From: Chloroflexota bacterium
GTDB lineage: Bacteria > Chloroflexota > Dehalococcoidia > SZUA-161 > SpSt-899
Reading direction: 5' to 3'
Length of the DNA stretch: 7,955 nt
Assembly (NCBI GenBank): GCA_018725455.1
Contig: QLUN01000032.1
Coordinates: 1 to 7,955 of the forward strand
Each line of letters opens with the position of its first letter. Position 1 is the first letter of the stretch. The translations under genes were made by a program, and so were the position numbers. Positions 1 through 6,813 of this stretch are shown in pieces. The notes beneath the pieces were generated by a model. The model was not told the origin of the DNA, searched no databases, and worked only from the letters and a program-made list of their open reading frames with translations.

Positions 1-224
1 ATGCTCACTCCGGGAAGTACACCCAGGGGGCTGGGGAGATAGAGAAGCTGGTAGGTAAAGCTGACGTCGTATTTTGCCCGGTAGATATAAATAGCCACCA
101 CGCCTGCCGCCATTGCAAGAGAATCTGTAAACTGACGGGCAAGCCTTGCTATTTCCTGCGCAGCGCCAGCCTGAGCATGTTCCGGAGGGAACTAATCGAG
201 TTTGCCAGGGGTTCAAATTGGTGA
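1..224 (+). CDS. DUF2325-family protein, C-terminal part (5' end outside window)
   Basis: The frame starting at base 3 is open from the window edge to TGA at 222-224 and gives about 73 residues. It contains the pattern ADVVFCPVDINSHHACRHCK, then a CKLTGKPCYFLRSAS-type stretch ending in MFRREL. This matches the C-terminal part of DUF2325 proteins as I remember them: a small Rossmann-like fold with a conserved 'SHxAxxxxK...C...KP..F.RS.S' pattern. The four cysteines in the CxxC-x3-C...PC arrangement suggest metal or redox sensitivity, but the family has no firmly established function. The gene ends 162 bases before the binding-protein gene, so it is probably not in the same operon core. The upstream start is not in the window. 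The family call rests on pattern memory and was not searched. Confidence 0.75.
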   Translation, partial: AHSGKYTQGAGEIEKLVGKADVVFCPVDINSHHACRHCKRICKLTGKPCYFLRSASLSMFRRELIEFARGSNW

Positions 225-252
225 TCAGAGAGTTGTCCCATTGCTGGAAAAG

Positions 253-323
253 GGGGGTGATAAAGATGTAATTTTAATTCGAGCTATTGATGAGGAGAGA
301 GGAAGGGGGTGATGCAGATGTAA
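253..323 (+). repeat. Pair of 19-bp direct repeats with ribosome-site/ATG/TAA structure
   Basis: Copies lie at 253-271 and 305-323, 52 bases apart start to start, and share GGGGGTGAT, two variable bases, then AGATGTAA. Each looks like a Shine-Dalgarno sequence (GGGGGTGAT) followed four or more bases later by ATG directly followed by TAA. In another reading each is a five-codon GTG frame ending in the same TAA. They sit in the leader between the DUF2325 gene and the ABC binding-protein gene. I see no clear -35/-10 promoter in this leader. The repeats could be start-stop leader elements, relics of lost genes, or chance duplication. Their existence is plain in the sequence; any role is unknown. 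Confidence 0.55.
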
Positions 324-386
324 ACAATCTACTGTATCGGAACAGCTCAAAGAAGGCAAAACTGAAATCAGAAAGGAGATAAATCA

Positions 387-1487
387 GTGAAAAAGAAAGG
401 ATTGTTAGTTCTGCTGGCATCATTGTTAGCCATCAGCTTGTTAGCCATTGGCTGCCCGCCGCCAGCACCAGCACCAGAGCCAACTGCGGAGGAGACGCAT
501 ATCGTAATCGATATGAGAGGAAGGGCAGTTGAACTACCTCGCGACATCAATAGAGCGGTCACTTTGCTTATCCCTCAGCCATCGATTGCCCATGCTCTTG
601 GTATCAGTGGGGAAAGGATAGTTGGCATGCATCCCACATCGATGAGAGCAGTGAAGAGAGGACTTCTGTGGAAGATTGCCCCAGAGATGACATTGGCTGA
701 TACAGGATTTGTTGCTGAGGGTTGGACGGTAAGTATAGAAGAGCTGCTGAAGCTGAGGCCTGATGTTGTCTTTCAATGGTGCCATTGGATAGAAGAGGCA
801 GAAAGGATCGAGGCAATGGGGATACCCGTGATCGTTATCAGTGGCGGATGGACACCTGGACCAGAGGGCACTCATAGAGATCTCGAGGAATGGGTGAGGA
901 TCACCGGCGAGGTATTCGGTAAGCGGGAACGCGCTGCGGAGATAATTGCCCGGCAGAGAGAGATTCTAGAAAGAATCGGCGAGAGAACCGCCAAGATTCT
1001 AGATGAGGATAGACCAAGGGTGTACTTCATGTTCACTGATTCATTGCAAACAGCCGGTGGAGATACACACATGCAGTTTTGGATAGAGGGGGCAGGTGGC
1101 ATTAATGTTGCTACCGAGATTTCTGGATATACCCATGTGGGAATGGAGCAGATATTGGCTTGGAATCCTGAGGTTATCTTCATCAGTAACCGAACCGACA
1201 TTATGCCGGAGGATATCCTGCAGAATAGGATCGAGGGTCAGGACTGGAGACATGTGGATGCGGTGATAAATGGGCGCGTCTACAAGATCCCTCATGGGGT
1301 ATTCCATTGGTCACCACCCAATCTGGAACGGGTCTTACTGGTGAAATGGGCTATGCAAAAGAATTTCCCGGAGGTATTTGCCGATTTCGATATGCGGCAG
1401 ATTGTCAGGGAGTTTTACAGGGAGTTTTTCGAGCACGAGTTGACCGACGAGGAAGTTAGAACGATATTACATTACGATAATAATTGA
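387..1487 (+). CDS. Metal-chelate/corrinoid-type ABC transporter substrate-binding lipoprotein (FecB/BtuF, Peripla_BP_2 family)
   Basis: The gene encodes 366 residues, a normal length for this family. GTG at 387 is chosen because GAAAGGAGA at 371-379 lies at good distance and the resulting N-terminus is a lipoprotein signal: MKKKG, a hydrophobic core, then AIGC with Cys23 as the probable lipidated residue. A Pro/Ala-rich linker (PPPAPAPEP) follows. Residues from about 38 to 325 look like the helical-backbone TroA/FecB fold: VELPRDINRAVTLLIPQPS near the start, then 'IEELLKLRPDVVFQW', 'GMEQILAWNPEVIFISN' and 'VDAVINGRVYKIPHG'. The C-terminus 'EFYREFFEHELTDEEV' is typical of iron-complex and corrinoid binding proteins. 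The QWCHW segment around residue 130 may line the ligand site. It should capture a metal chelate, corrinoid or heme outside the membrane and hand it to the permease encoded next. The ligand cannot be decided from sequence. Confidence 0.9.
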   Translation: MKKKGLLVLLASLLAISLLAIGCPPPAPAPEPTAEETHIVIDMRGRAVELPRDINRAVTLLIPQPSIAHALGISGERIVGMHPTSMRAVKRGLLWKIAPEMTLADTGFVAEGWTVSIEELLKLRPDVVFQWCHWIEEAERIEAMGIPVIVISGGWTPGPEGTHRDLEEWVRITGEVFGKRERAAEIIARQREILERIGERTAKILDEDRPRVYFMFTDSLQTAGGDTHMQFWIEGAGGINVATEISGYTHVGMEQILAWNPEVIFISNRTDIMPEDILQNRIEGQDWRHVDAVINGRVYKIPHGVFHWSPPNLERVLLVKWAMQKNFPEVFADFDMRQIVREFYREFFEHELTDEEVRTILHYDNN

Positions 1488-1496
1488 ACGCCGCAA

Positions 1497-1592
1497 AAGG
1501 AGTGCATGAATTTGGCCCAGGACTCCTTGGAAAGTGGCGAAACACATCCTGTAAGGGGGTGTTGAAAGTAGCCCCCTTACAGGGTACTTTCC
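1497..1592 (+). promoter_or_regulatory. Large intergenic stem-loop between binding-protein and permease genes
   Basis: A perfect 12-bp inverted repeat, CCTGTAAGGGGG at 1548-1559 and CCCCCTTACAGG at 1572-1583, encloses a 12-base loop. It is nested inside an outer 7-bp stem, GGAAAGT at 1529-1535 with ACTTTCC at 1586-1592. A weaker stem, AAGGAGT at 1497-1503 with ACTCCTT at 1522-1528, lies just upstream. No T-run follows, so it is not a classic intrinsic terminator. In binding-protein-dependent ABC operons, hairpins at this position are known to protect the 3' end of the binding-protein message and lower expression of the membrane genes. That role is the likeliest here, by position. A metal- or cofactor-sensing leader is possible, but I recognise no known riboswitch core. 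Confidence 0.65.
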
Positions 1593-1627
1593 CCGGTAGG
1601 GATATTTGGGGTCGAAAGGAAAGAGTC

Positions 1628-1648
1628 ATGACTAGCAAAGCACGATGA
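1628..1648 (+). promoter_or_regulatory. Possible 6-codon leader peptide coupled to the permease start
   Basis: ATG at 1628 opens a frame reading MTSKAR and stopping at TGA 1646-1648, which overlaps the permease ATG (1645-1647) as ATGA. The purine-rich run AAAGGAAAGAG at 1615-1625 is close to ATG 1628 and distant from ATG 1645, so ribosomes may load at the leader and restart on the permease. This would explain why the permease start has no good ribosome site of its own. Alternatively the purine run serves the permease directly at a long spacing and the micro-frame is chance. Confidence 0.35.
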
Positions 1649-2673
1649 AAAGGGCAGTAGAAAAAAAGGGGGTTAATATAGCTCTAATCGTCGCTCTAGT
1701 GGCATTACCGATTATAGCCTTGTTTGCCTCTCTCACCTTGGGGCGGTATGAAATATCGCTAGGGAGCGCGTTTAGCATTCTCACCTCACGCATCTTACCA
1801 ATCGAGCCAACCTGGACTGAGATAGAGGAAACGGTGGTTTTCCAGATAAGGCTCCCTCGGGTGCTGATGGCCATGCTGGCAGGAGCGGGTTTGTCCATCG
1901 CAGGGGCATCATTTCAGGGGCTCTTCCAGAATCCGCTGGTGAGCCCCGGGATACTTGGCGTTTCGGCCGGGGCCGGGTTTGGAGCTGCCTTGGGAATATT
2001 AATCGGTGGCCCGGCAGCAATTATTCAGTTGTTTGCCTTTGCTTTTGGTATCACGGCTGTCGTCGGGGCCTACATGATAAGCAGGACGCGAATGGGGAGT
2101 TCCCTTCTCATGCTGGTATTGGCGGGGATGATAATCGGAGCTTTTTTCACGGCCTTAATCTCATTAGTAAAGTATGTTGCCGACCCCGAGGAACAATTAC
2201 CTACAATCGTGTTCTGGCTCATGGGGAGCATGGCCGGGGCTTCCTACAAAGACCTCTTGTGGGGAGCGCCACCAATTTTTATTGGCAGTTCGATACTCCT
2301 CCTACTGAGGTGGAGGATTAACGTATTATCTTTGAGTGAGGAAGAGGCACAATCGCTTGGCATTAATGTCCAATGGCTAAGATGGATTGTCATTATAGCT
2401 TCCACCATGATAACCGCTGCAGTGGTTTCTCTATGCGGGATAGTGGGATGGATTGGTCTGGTGATTCCACATGTGGGGAGAATGCTGGTGGGCCCCAATC
2501 ATAAAGTGTTGCTGCCGGCCTGTGTTTCTATCGGTGCCTCTTATTTACTGCTTGTTGATAATGTAGCCAGAGCAGCGACCGCTGCCGAGATTCCTATAAG
2601 CATACTCACTGCCCTCATTGGGGCGCCATTTTTTGTATATCTGCTGAGAAGAACAGGGGGTAAATGGGCATGA
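1645..2673 (+). CDS. FecCD/BtuC-family ABC transporter permease
   Basis: The 342-residue protein has the usual length and a strongly hydrophobic, multi-helix character, with the first membrane helix at about residues 12-32. Family landmarks run in order: RLPRVL at 69-74, QNPLVSPGILGVSAGA at 95-110, and the ATPase-coupling loop with SEEEAQSLGI at about 231-240. These are followed by GIVGWIGLVIPHVGRMLVG at 265-283, DNVAR at 305-309 and EIPISILTALIGAPFF at 315-330. This is the homodimeric inner-membrane channel of iron-siderophore, heme, cobalamin or related metal-chelate importers. The ATG at 1645 overlaps the stop of a six-codon leader frame, and the 3' end overlaps the ATPase gene. The subfamily ligand cannot be assigned from these motifs, which are shared by all FecCD permeases. 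Confidence 0.93.
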   Translation: MKRAVEKKGVNIALIVALVALPIIALFASLTLGRYEISLGSAFSILTSRILPIEPTWTEIEETVVFQIRLPRVLMAMLAGAGLSIAGASFQGLFQNPLVSPGILGVSAGAGFGAALGILIGGPAAIIQLFAFAFGITAVVGAYMISRTRMGSSLLMLVLAGMIIGAFFTALISLVKYVADPEEQLPTIVFWLMGSMAGASYKDLLWGAPPIFIGSSILLLLRWRINVLSLSEEEAQSLGINVQWLRWIVIIASTMITAAVVSLCGIVGWIGLVIPHVGRMLVGPNHKVLLPACVSIGASYLLLVDNVARAATAAEIPISILTALIGAPFFVYLLRRTGGKWA

Positions 2674-3503
2674 TAATCGAGGTCAAAAACGCTGAGTTTG
2701 GATATGACGGGAGAGGCAGTGTGTTCGAAGACGTTGGATTTTCGGTAGGAGAAGGTGAAATTCTTAGCATCCTGGGTCCAAATGGTTGTGGCAAAACCAC
2801 TTTGCTCAAATGCATAAATGCCTTGCTCAAACTAAGGAAAGGCGAAGTGCTTATAGAAGGAAAGAGAGTTAATTCGCTGAGAAAGAGTGATGTCGGCAAG
2901 AAAATCGGGTATGTACCCCAAAGCCATGGCTCGACCTTCCCTTACTCGGTGCTGGAAATAGTGCTTATGGGAAGGGCACCACATTTGGGTTTATTTTCTT
3001 CTCCATCGGCTAAGGATGTTGAGATAGCTAAAGAAGCGATCGAAATGTTGGGCATATCTCATTTAATGAATCGGCCTTATTCTCAAACGAGTGGGGGAGA
3101 GGCTCAGCTCGTCTTGATCGCTAGGGCGTTGGCAGCAGAGCCAATAGCGCTTCTACTTGATGAGCCAACATCTCACTTAGATCTCAAAAATCAGATGGTT
3201 ATTCTGAGCTTTTTAGAGAAATTGGGTGAAAATGAAGGGATCGCCATTATAATGACCACTCATTTCCCAGACCATGCCTTATCGATTTCTCATAAGGCAC
3301 TTCTATTGAGCAATAAGGGAAATGGTATGGTGGGCAACACGGGGGATGTAATCACAGAAGATAATCTAAGGGATATATTTGGGCTAGATGTAAGGATAAT
3401 TTCGGTTAAAGATGGAGAAAACAGCATCAAAACTGTCGTTCCACTCAGAAAGGGGAGCTTCGACCGAAAGCAAAAACTAAAAGGAGGTATCTACAATTCA
3501 TGA
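2670..3503 (+). CDS. FecE/BtuD-type ABC transporter ATP-binding protein
   Basis: The cytoplasmic ATPase powers the importer. Numbering from the upstream ATG at 2664 (279 aa), the motifs are Walker A GPNGCGKT at 38-45, Q-loop Gln86 (YVPQ), signature TSGGE at 142-146, Walker B LLLDEP at 163-168 followed by the D-loop (TSHLD), and switch His200 (TTH). The signature has Thr where Leu is usual, a modest deviation. All catalytic residues are present. Two starts are possible. I prefer ATG 2670 because AGGGGG at 2655-2660 is nine bases away, it forms the same ATGA stop/start overlap used twice downstream, and the product begins MIIEVKN. ATG 2664 would add MG and leave only three bases of spacing. Codon use is more A/T-rich than in the nitrogenase-like genes that follow, with many ATA isoleucine codons. 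Confidence 0.93.
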   Translation: MIIEVKNAEFGYDGRGSVFEDVGFSVGEGEILSILGPNGCGKTTLLKCINALLKLRKGEVLIEGKRVNSLRKSDVGKKIGYVPQSHGSTFPYSVLEIVLMGRAPHLGLFSSPSAKDVEIAKEAIEMLGISHLMNRPYSQTSGGEAQLVLIARALAAEPIALLLDEPTSHLDLKNQMVILSFLEKLGENEGIAIIMTTHFPDHALSISHKALLLSNKGNGMVGNTGDVITEDNLRDIFGLDVRIISVKDGENSIKTVVPLRKGSFDRKQKLKGGIYNS

Positions 3504-4258
3504 AAAAGATTGCAATTTATGGCAAGGGGGGCATCGGCAAGTCAACGATTACCAGCTCGCTGTCAGTCGGCCTCTCCATTCTGGGGTACAGGGTGATGCA
3601 GATTGGCTGCGACCCCAAAGCCGATTCAACCATCAACCTGACTAATGGTCGGTCGGCTATCCCCGTCATGACTCACCTCAGGGAGCATGGCATCTGTTCC
3701 TCGCTGTCGGACGTTGTAGTTGAAGGGGTTAACGGCATCATCTGCGTGGAGGCGGGGGGGCCCACCCCAGGGCTTGGCTGTGCCGGACGGGGCCTCATCG
3801 CTACCTTAAACACGCTTGAGGACCTGCACGCATTTGCGGTGTATCGTCCCGATTTTGTCTTCTTCGATGTGCTTGGCGATGTTGTCTGCGGCGGATTTGC
3901 CATGCCCATTCGAGAAGGATACGCCGACGAGGTCATTATCATGACCTCGGGAGAAAAAATGTCCCTGTTTGCCGCGCGCAACATCAAAACCGCCATCGAC
4001 AACTTTGCCGACCGTAATTACGCCCGATTGCGCGGTCTGATCCTGAACCGGCGCGGGATTAATGATGAGGAGAGTATCGTTCGGAGGTTCGCCCACGAGA
4101 TTGACGCTGAGATAATCGGTGACATTCCTCGCGACAATAATATTCAGCTTTACGAAGAGCAGAACAAGACGGTTATCCAGGGGGACCCTGAATTACCGAT
4201 TTCGCAGGCTATCCTGAATGTAGCTCGCCATATAGCCGGGAATGGGGGAAAATCATGA
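3500..4258 (+). CDS. NifH/BchL/CfbC-like nitrogenase-superfamily iron protein (ATP-dependent reductase)
   Basis: The 252-residue protein is shorter than true NifH (about 290) and close to BchL/CfbC size. It shows the P-loop GKGGIGKST at 8-16 and switch I GCDPKADST at 36-44. The first cluster cysteine is C94 in GGPTPGLGCAGRG, with R97 at the position of the regulatory Arg of NifH. Switch II holds the second cluster cysteine, C130, in DVLGDVVCGGF. Two such cysteines from each monomer bind one [4Fe-4S] at the dimer interface, so it should hydrolyse ATP and pass single electrons to the NifD/K-like complex. Start ATG 3500 overlaps the ATPase stop as ATGA, and AAGGAGGT at 3481-3488 supports it. The long NifH C-terminal extension is absent. 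It is not the nitrogen-fixation NifH in a complete nif set: the window holds no nifB, nifE or nifN. Its specific partner and substrate are inferred from context only. Confidence 0.93.
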   Translation: MKKIAIYGKGGIGKSTITSSLSVGLSILGYRVMQIGCDPKADSTINLTNGRSAIPVMTHLREHGICSSLSDVVVEGVNGIICVEAGGPTPGLGCAGRGLIATLNTLEDLHAFAVYRPDFVFFDVLGDVVCGGFAMPIREGYADEVIIMTSGEKMSLFAARNIKTAIDNFADRNYARLRGLILNRRGINDEESIVRRFAHEIDAEIIGDIPRDNNIQLYEEQNKTVIQGDPELPISQAILNVARHIAGNGGKS

Positions 4259-5565
4259 GCAGCAATGCGTTCTACCTGCCCATTAGCGAAGTAGGAGGTG
4301 TGGGGTCACACTGGCAGCGCAAAGTGATGCCATCTAACTGCCTTCATTACTGTCCCCCCAGCGCCGGGGGCTGGGGCATTATCCGGGTGGGGCTGCTCGT
4401 TCCCGAGTCAGTGATGCTGTTTGTCTCGCCCGCCGGATGCGGCCGCCACGGTGCGATTGCCGGTATCCAGCTTGGTTTTAAGAAACGCCTCTTCCTCCTG
4501 TACCTGGGTGAGGTGGATATCGTCACCGGACAGCACATGGAAAGGATTCCACAGGCAGTGGCTGACATCCTGGCTACGGCCCAGCGGCGGCCCAAGGCGC
4601 TACTCATCTGCGCCACCTGCGTCGACGCACTGCTCGGCTCCGACTACGATGGCCTTACCCGGCAGCTGGAAGCTGAGCACAAGATACCAGTGCGCATCTG
4701 TCATATGGACCCCATCGCCATGGATGGCAAGACGCCACCGCCACTCACCGTACAGGAGGCCGTCTACAGCTTTCTCCAGCCATCGAGACAGAAGGAGCCT
4801 GCGGTCAATATTATTGGCAACTTTGCTCCCATCGATGCCGAGAGCGAGTTCTATGACGTGATGGCTGATGCCGGCATAGGAGCTGTCAGGCATATCGCAG
4901 CCTGCTCCAGCCTGGAAGAATTTCAACTGATGAGCCGCTCCACACACAACGTCCTCATCAAGCAGGGAGGCCGTCTGGCCGTGCGACAGATGCAGGAAAG
5001 GCTTGGAATCCCATTTTGTTTCGCGCCGGTCGCATATGGTCTTGAGACGATTGCTCAGACTTATCACACTCTAGGGGAATTTCTCGGTGTTGAACTATGT
5101 ACCGAAAGATATCGTGAAGAGGCTGAAGAGGCTATCAATTCCTATCAGTCCGCGCTGGGGCCATTATCCGTGGCAGTGGGCTCGACGGCAAATGCCAGCC
5201 CCTTCGAGCTCGCCCGCGCCTTGACGGAATACGGTTTTCGGGTGCGGTATGTCTTCGCCGACCTGATTCTTGATTTCGATGTGGAGCATGTCGAATGGCT
5301 CAAGCATCACACCCCTGATGTCGAGGTGTTTACCAATGTTCACCCGACCATGGTAGACTTTCTCAACTGTGGGCTGACGGCAGACCTGGCGGTGGGGTTC
5401 GACGCCGGATACTTCTGTTCCGGGGCAAAAACGGTGCCGCTGACCCTTGATAGTCAACCATACGGTTATCGAGGGGTGATATCCCTATTGCGGGAGATGC
5501 TTAATGCCTTTGAGCATCCCTCAAACCACCGAGAGCAGATGTATGCCTCCGGCATGGTTATATAG
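4255..5565 (+). CDS. NifD-like subunit of an uncharacterised nitrogenase-like oxidoreductase
   Basis: This 436-residue protein of the nitrogenase component 1 superfamily overlaps the NifH-like gene by ATGA. Cysteines sit at the expected P-cluster-like positions: C33 (with C29 nearby) in NCLHYCPPSAGGWG, C62 in PAGCGRHG, and C122 in CATCVDALLGSDYDG. It could therefore provide three ligands to a bridging Fe-S cluster. Hand alignment around QERLGIPF places no Cys at the NifD Cys275 position. Around QPYGYRG a Tyr (403) replaces the FeMo-cofactor His442. A bound FeMo-type cofactor is thus unlikely, and the cavity may instead take an organic or metal-chelate substrate, as in BchN or CfbD. C255, C282, C372 and C388 are extra cysteines of unknown role. 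The alignment is by eye; superfamily membership is secure, substrate unknown. Confidence 0.88.
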   Translation: MSSNAFYLPISEVGGVGSHWQRKVMPSNCLHYCPPSAGGWGIIRVGLLVPESVMLFVSPAGCGRHGAIAGIQLGFKKRLFLLYLGEVDIVTGQHMERIPQAVADILATAQRRPKALLICATCVDALLGSDYDGLTRQLEAEHKIPVRICHMDPIAMDGKTPPPLTVQEAVYSFLQPSRQKEPAVNIIGNFAPIDAESEFYDVMADAGIGAVRHIAACSSLEEFQLMSRSTHNVLIKQGGRLAVRQMQERLGIPFCFAPVAYGLETIAQTYHTLGEFLGVELCTERYREEAEEAINSYQSALGPLSVAVGSTANASPFELARALTEYGFRVRYVFADLILDFDVEHVEWLKHHTPDVEVFTNVHPTMVDFLNCGLTADLAVGFDAGYFCSGAKTVPLTLDSQPYGYRGVISLLREMLNAFEHPSNHREQMYASGMVI

Positions 5566-5577
5566 GAGAGTGTAAAA

Positions 5578-6792
5578 GTGAAAGGATTGTATAAAGTATT
5601 ACCCCCGTTTACCCCTGACTATTCAGGGGTTTGCTCAGTATTGTTTGAACTGGGCGGGATCGTGGTGATTCATGACGCTTGCGGCTGCACCGGGAACTTC
5701 ACCGGTTATGACGAGCCGCGCTGGTATGGTAGCTCAAGTGCTGTGTTTAGCTCCGAATTGAGAGAGGTTGACGCCGTGCTGGGAGACGATAAGAAGCTGC
5801 TCGGCAGGCTCGAAAATGCTGCTCATATCCTGGGCCGGAGTTTTGTTGCCATCATCGGTAGCCCGGCACCAATGGTTATAGGGACGGACTACGAGGCTCT
5901 CGCCCATATTCTCTCGCAAAGGACGGGGCTCCCGGTGCTTACATTCGACACCAATGGTATGCACTATTACGACCGCGGCGCGTCCCTGGCTTTTATGGAG
6001 TTAGCCCGACGGTTCGTGAAACCGGCTTCCATCAGCATTGAGACCGGTGTCAACATCATCGGGGCAACCCCACTTGACCTCGGCAACAGGCAACAGGTGG
6101 AGAAGCTTATCTCGCTATTATCCAGTGCCGGGTGCCGGATAGTTTCCTGCTGGACTATGGGCTCTACACTCGATGACATTGCTCAGTCAGCACAGGCTCG
6201 ATTGAATATCGTGATATCCCGTACTGGTCTTGAAGCAGCACGGTATCTGGAGAGCGAATATAAGATTCCCTATGTGGCAGGTATTCCTATCGGAAGTGCG
6301 CCTACCCGTTCCTTTATTGATGCTATCCGGTTGTGGCTTGGCATCAATGGTAAACCGGCCGCACCCCATAATGCCAGCGAGCCAGTGGCCGGCGTCCATA
6401 ACGCTCTCATAATCGGGGAGCAGGTAACCAGTAATGCTGTCCGCGACTGTCTGCGCCTGGATATGGGGATTACCAATGTAACTGTAGCCTCATTCTTCGG
6501 GGTGGACCAGGCACTGCTGAAGGAGATTGACAGGTATCTCGATGGTGAGGACGACTTGACGGCACTGGTAAAGGAGCATCAATACGATGTCATCATCGGC
6601 GATCCTCTGTACCGCGACCTGGTAGCACCTTTCTGGGAGGGCTGCTACGTTGCCTTTCCTCATGTCGCACTCTCCGGTCGTCTCTACTGGAACAGCGGCT
6701 TCGATTGCATCGGCGAGGCGGGTCTCGCGCTGCTTCGAGAAGGAATTCTAAGCGAATCGAGCGGCATAAGTGTAGCTGAAAGAGTAAAATAA
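5578..6792 (+). CDS. NifK-like second subunit of the nitrogenase-like oxidoreductase
   Basis: The 404-residue product starts at GTG 5578, with AGGAGAG at 5564-5570 as ribosome site, 12 bases after the NifD-like stop. N-terminal landmarks of component 1 proteins are present: 'FTPDYSGVCSVLFEL' (C19), 'IHDACGCTGNF' (C35 and C37) and 'AIIGSPAPMVIGTDYEA' near 91-107. In NifK the last segment carries the third P-cluster Cys (TCMAEVIGDD). Here the aligned residue is Pro96, so this subunit can give at most two of the three usual ligands. The C-terminal half keeps the superfamily's Rossmann-like repeats, for example 'YKIPYVAGIPIGSAPT' at 228-243. It should form a heterotetramer with the NifD-like subunit and take electrons from the NifH-like protein. 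It closes the operon; I see no convincing terminator just after it. Function is unassigned beyond superfamily. Confidence 0.87.
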   Translation: MKGLYKVLPPFTPDYSGVCSVLFELGGIVVIHDACGCTGNFTGYDEPRWYGSSSAVFSSELREVDAVLGDDKKLLGRLENAAHILGRSFVAIIGSPAPMVIGTDYEALAHILSQRTGLPVLTFDTNGMHYYDRGASLAFMELARRFVKPASISIETGVNIIGATPLDLGNRQQVEKLISLLSSAGCRIVSCWTMGSTLDDIAQSAQARLNIVISRTGLEAARYLESEYKIPYVAGIPIGSAPTRSFIDAIRLWLGINGKPAAPHNASEPVAGVHNALIIGEQVTSNAVRDCLRLDMGITNVTVASFFGVDQALLKEIDRYLDGEDDLTALVKEHQYDVIIGDPLYRDLVAPFWEGCYVAFPHVALSGRLYWNSGFDCIGEAGLALLREGILSESSGISVAERVK

Positions 6793-6813
6793 AAAAGTTG
6801 AGAGGGAGAACAA

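Noticed and set aside
290..382. 30-codon frame (MRREEGGDADV...) before the binding-protein gene
   Set aside because: No ribosome site at its start, strongly charged low-information composition, and it overlaps the repeat and the real gene's ribosome site.
1497..1640. Cobalamin riboswitch in the gap before the permease
   Set aside because: I could not find the B12-box consensus or the expected multi-helix core; only simple hairpins are visible.
4421..4861. 146-aa + strand open frame inside the NifD-like gene
   Set aside because: It lies wholly inside a well-supported gene in another frame, with Ser/Arg/Pro-rich shadow composition and no recognisable motif.
4600..5067. 155-aa minus-strand open frame
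   Set aside because: It is antisense to the NifD-like gene, has no ribosome site and no family resemblance; a shadow of high-GC codon use.
3500..6792. True nitrogen-fixing nifHDK
   Set aside because: Short subunits, missing FeMo-cofactor ligands by hand alignment, and no nifB, nifE or nifN in the window.
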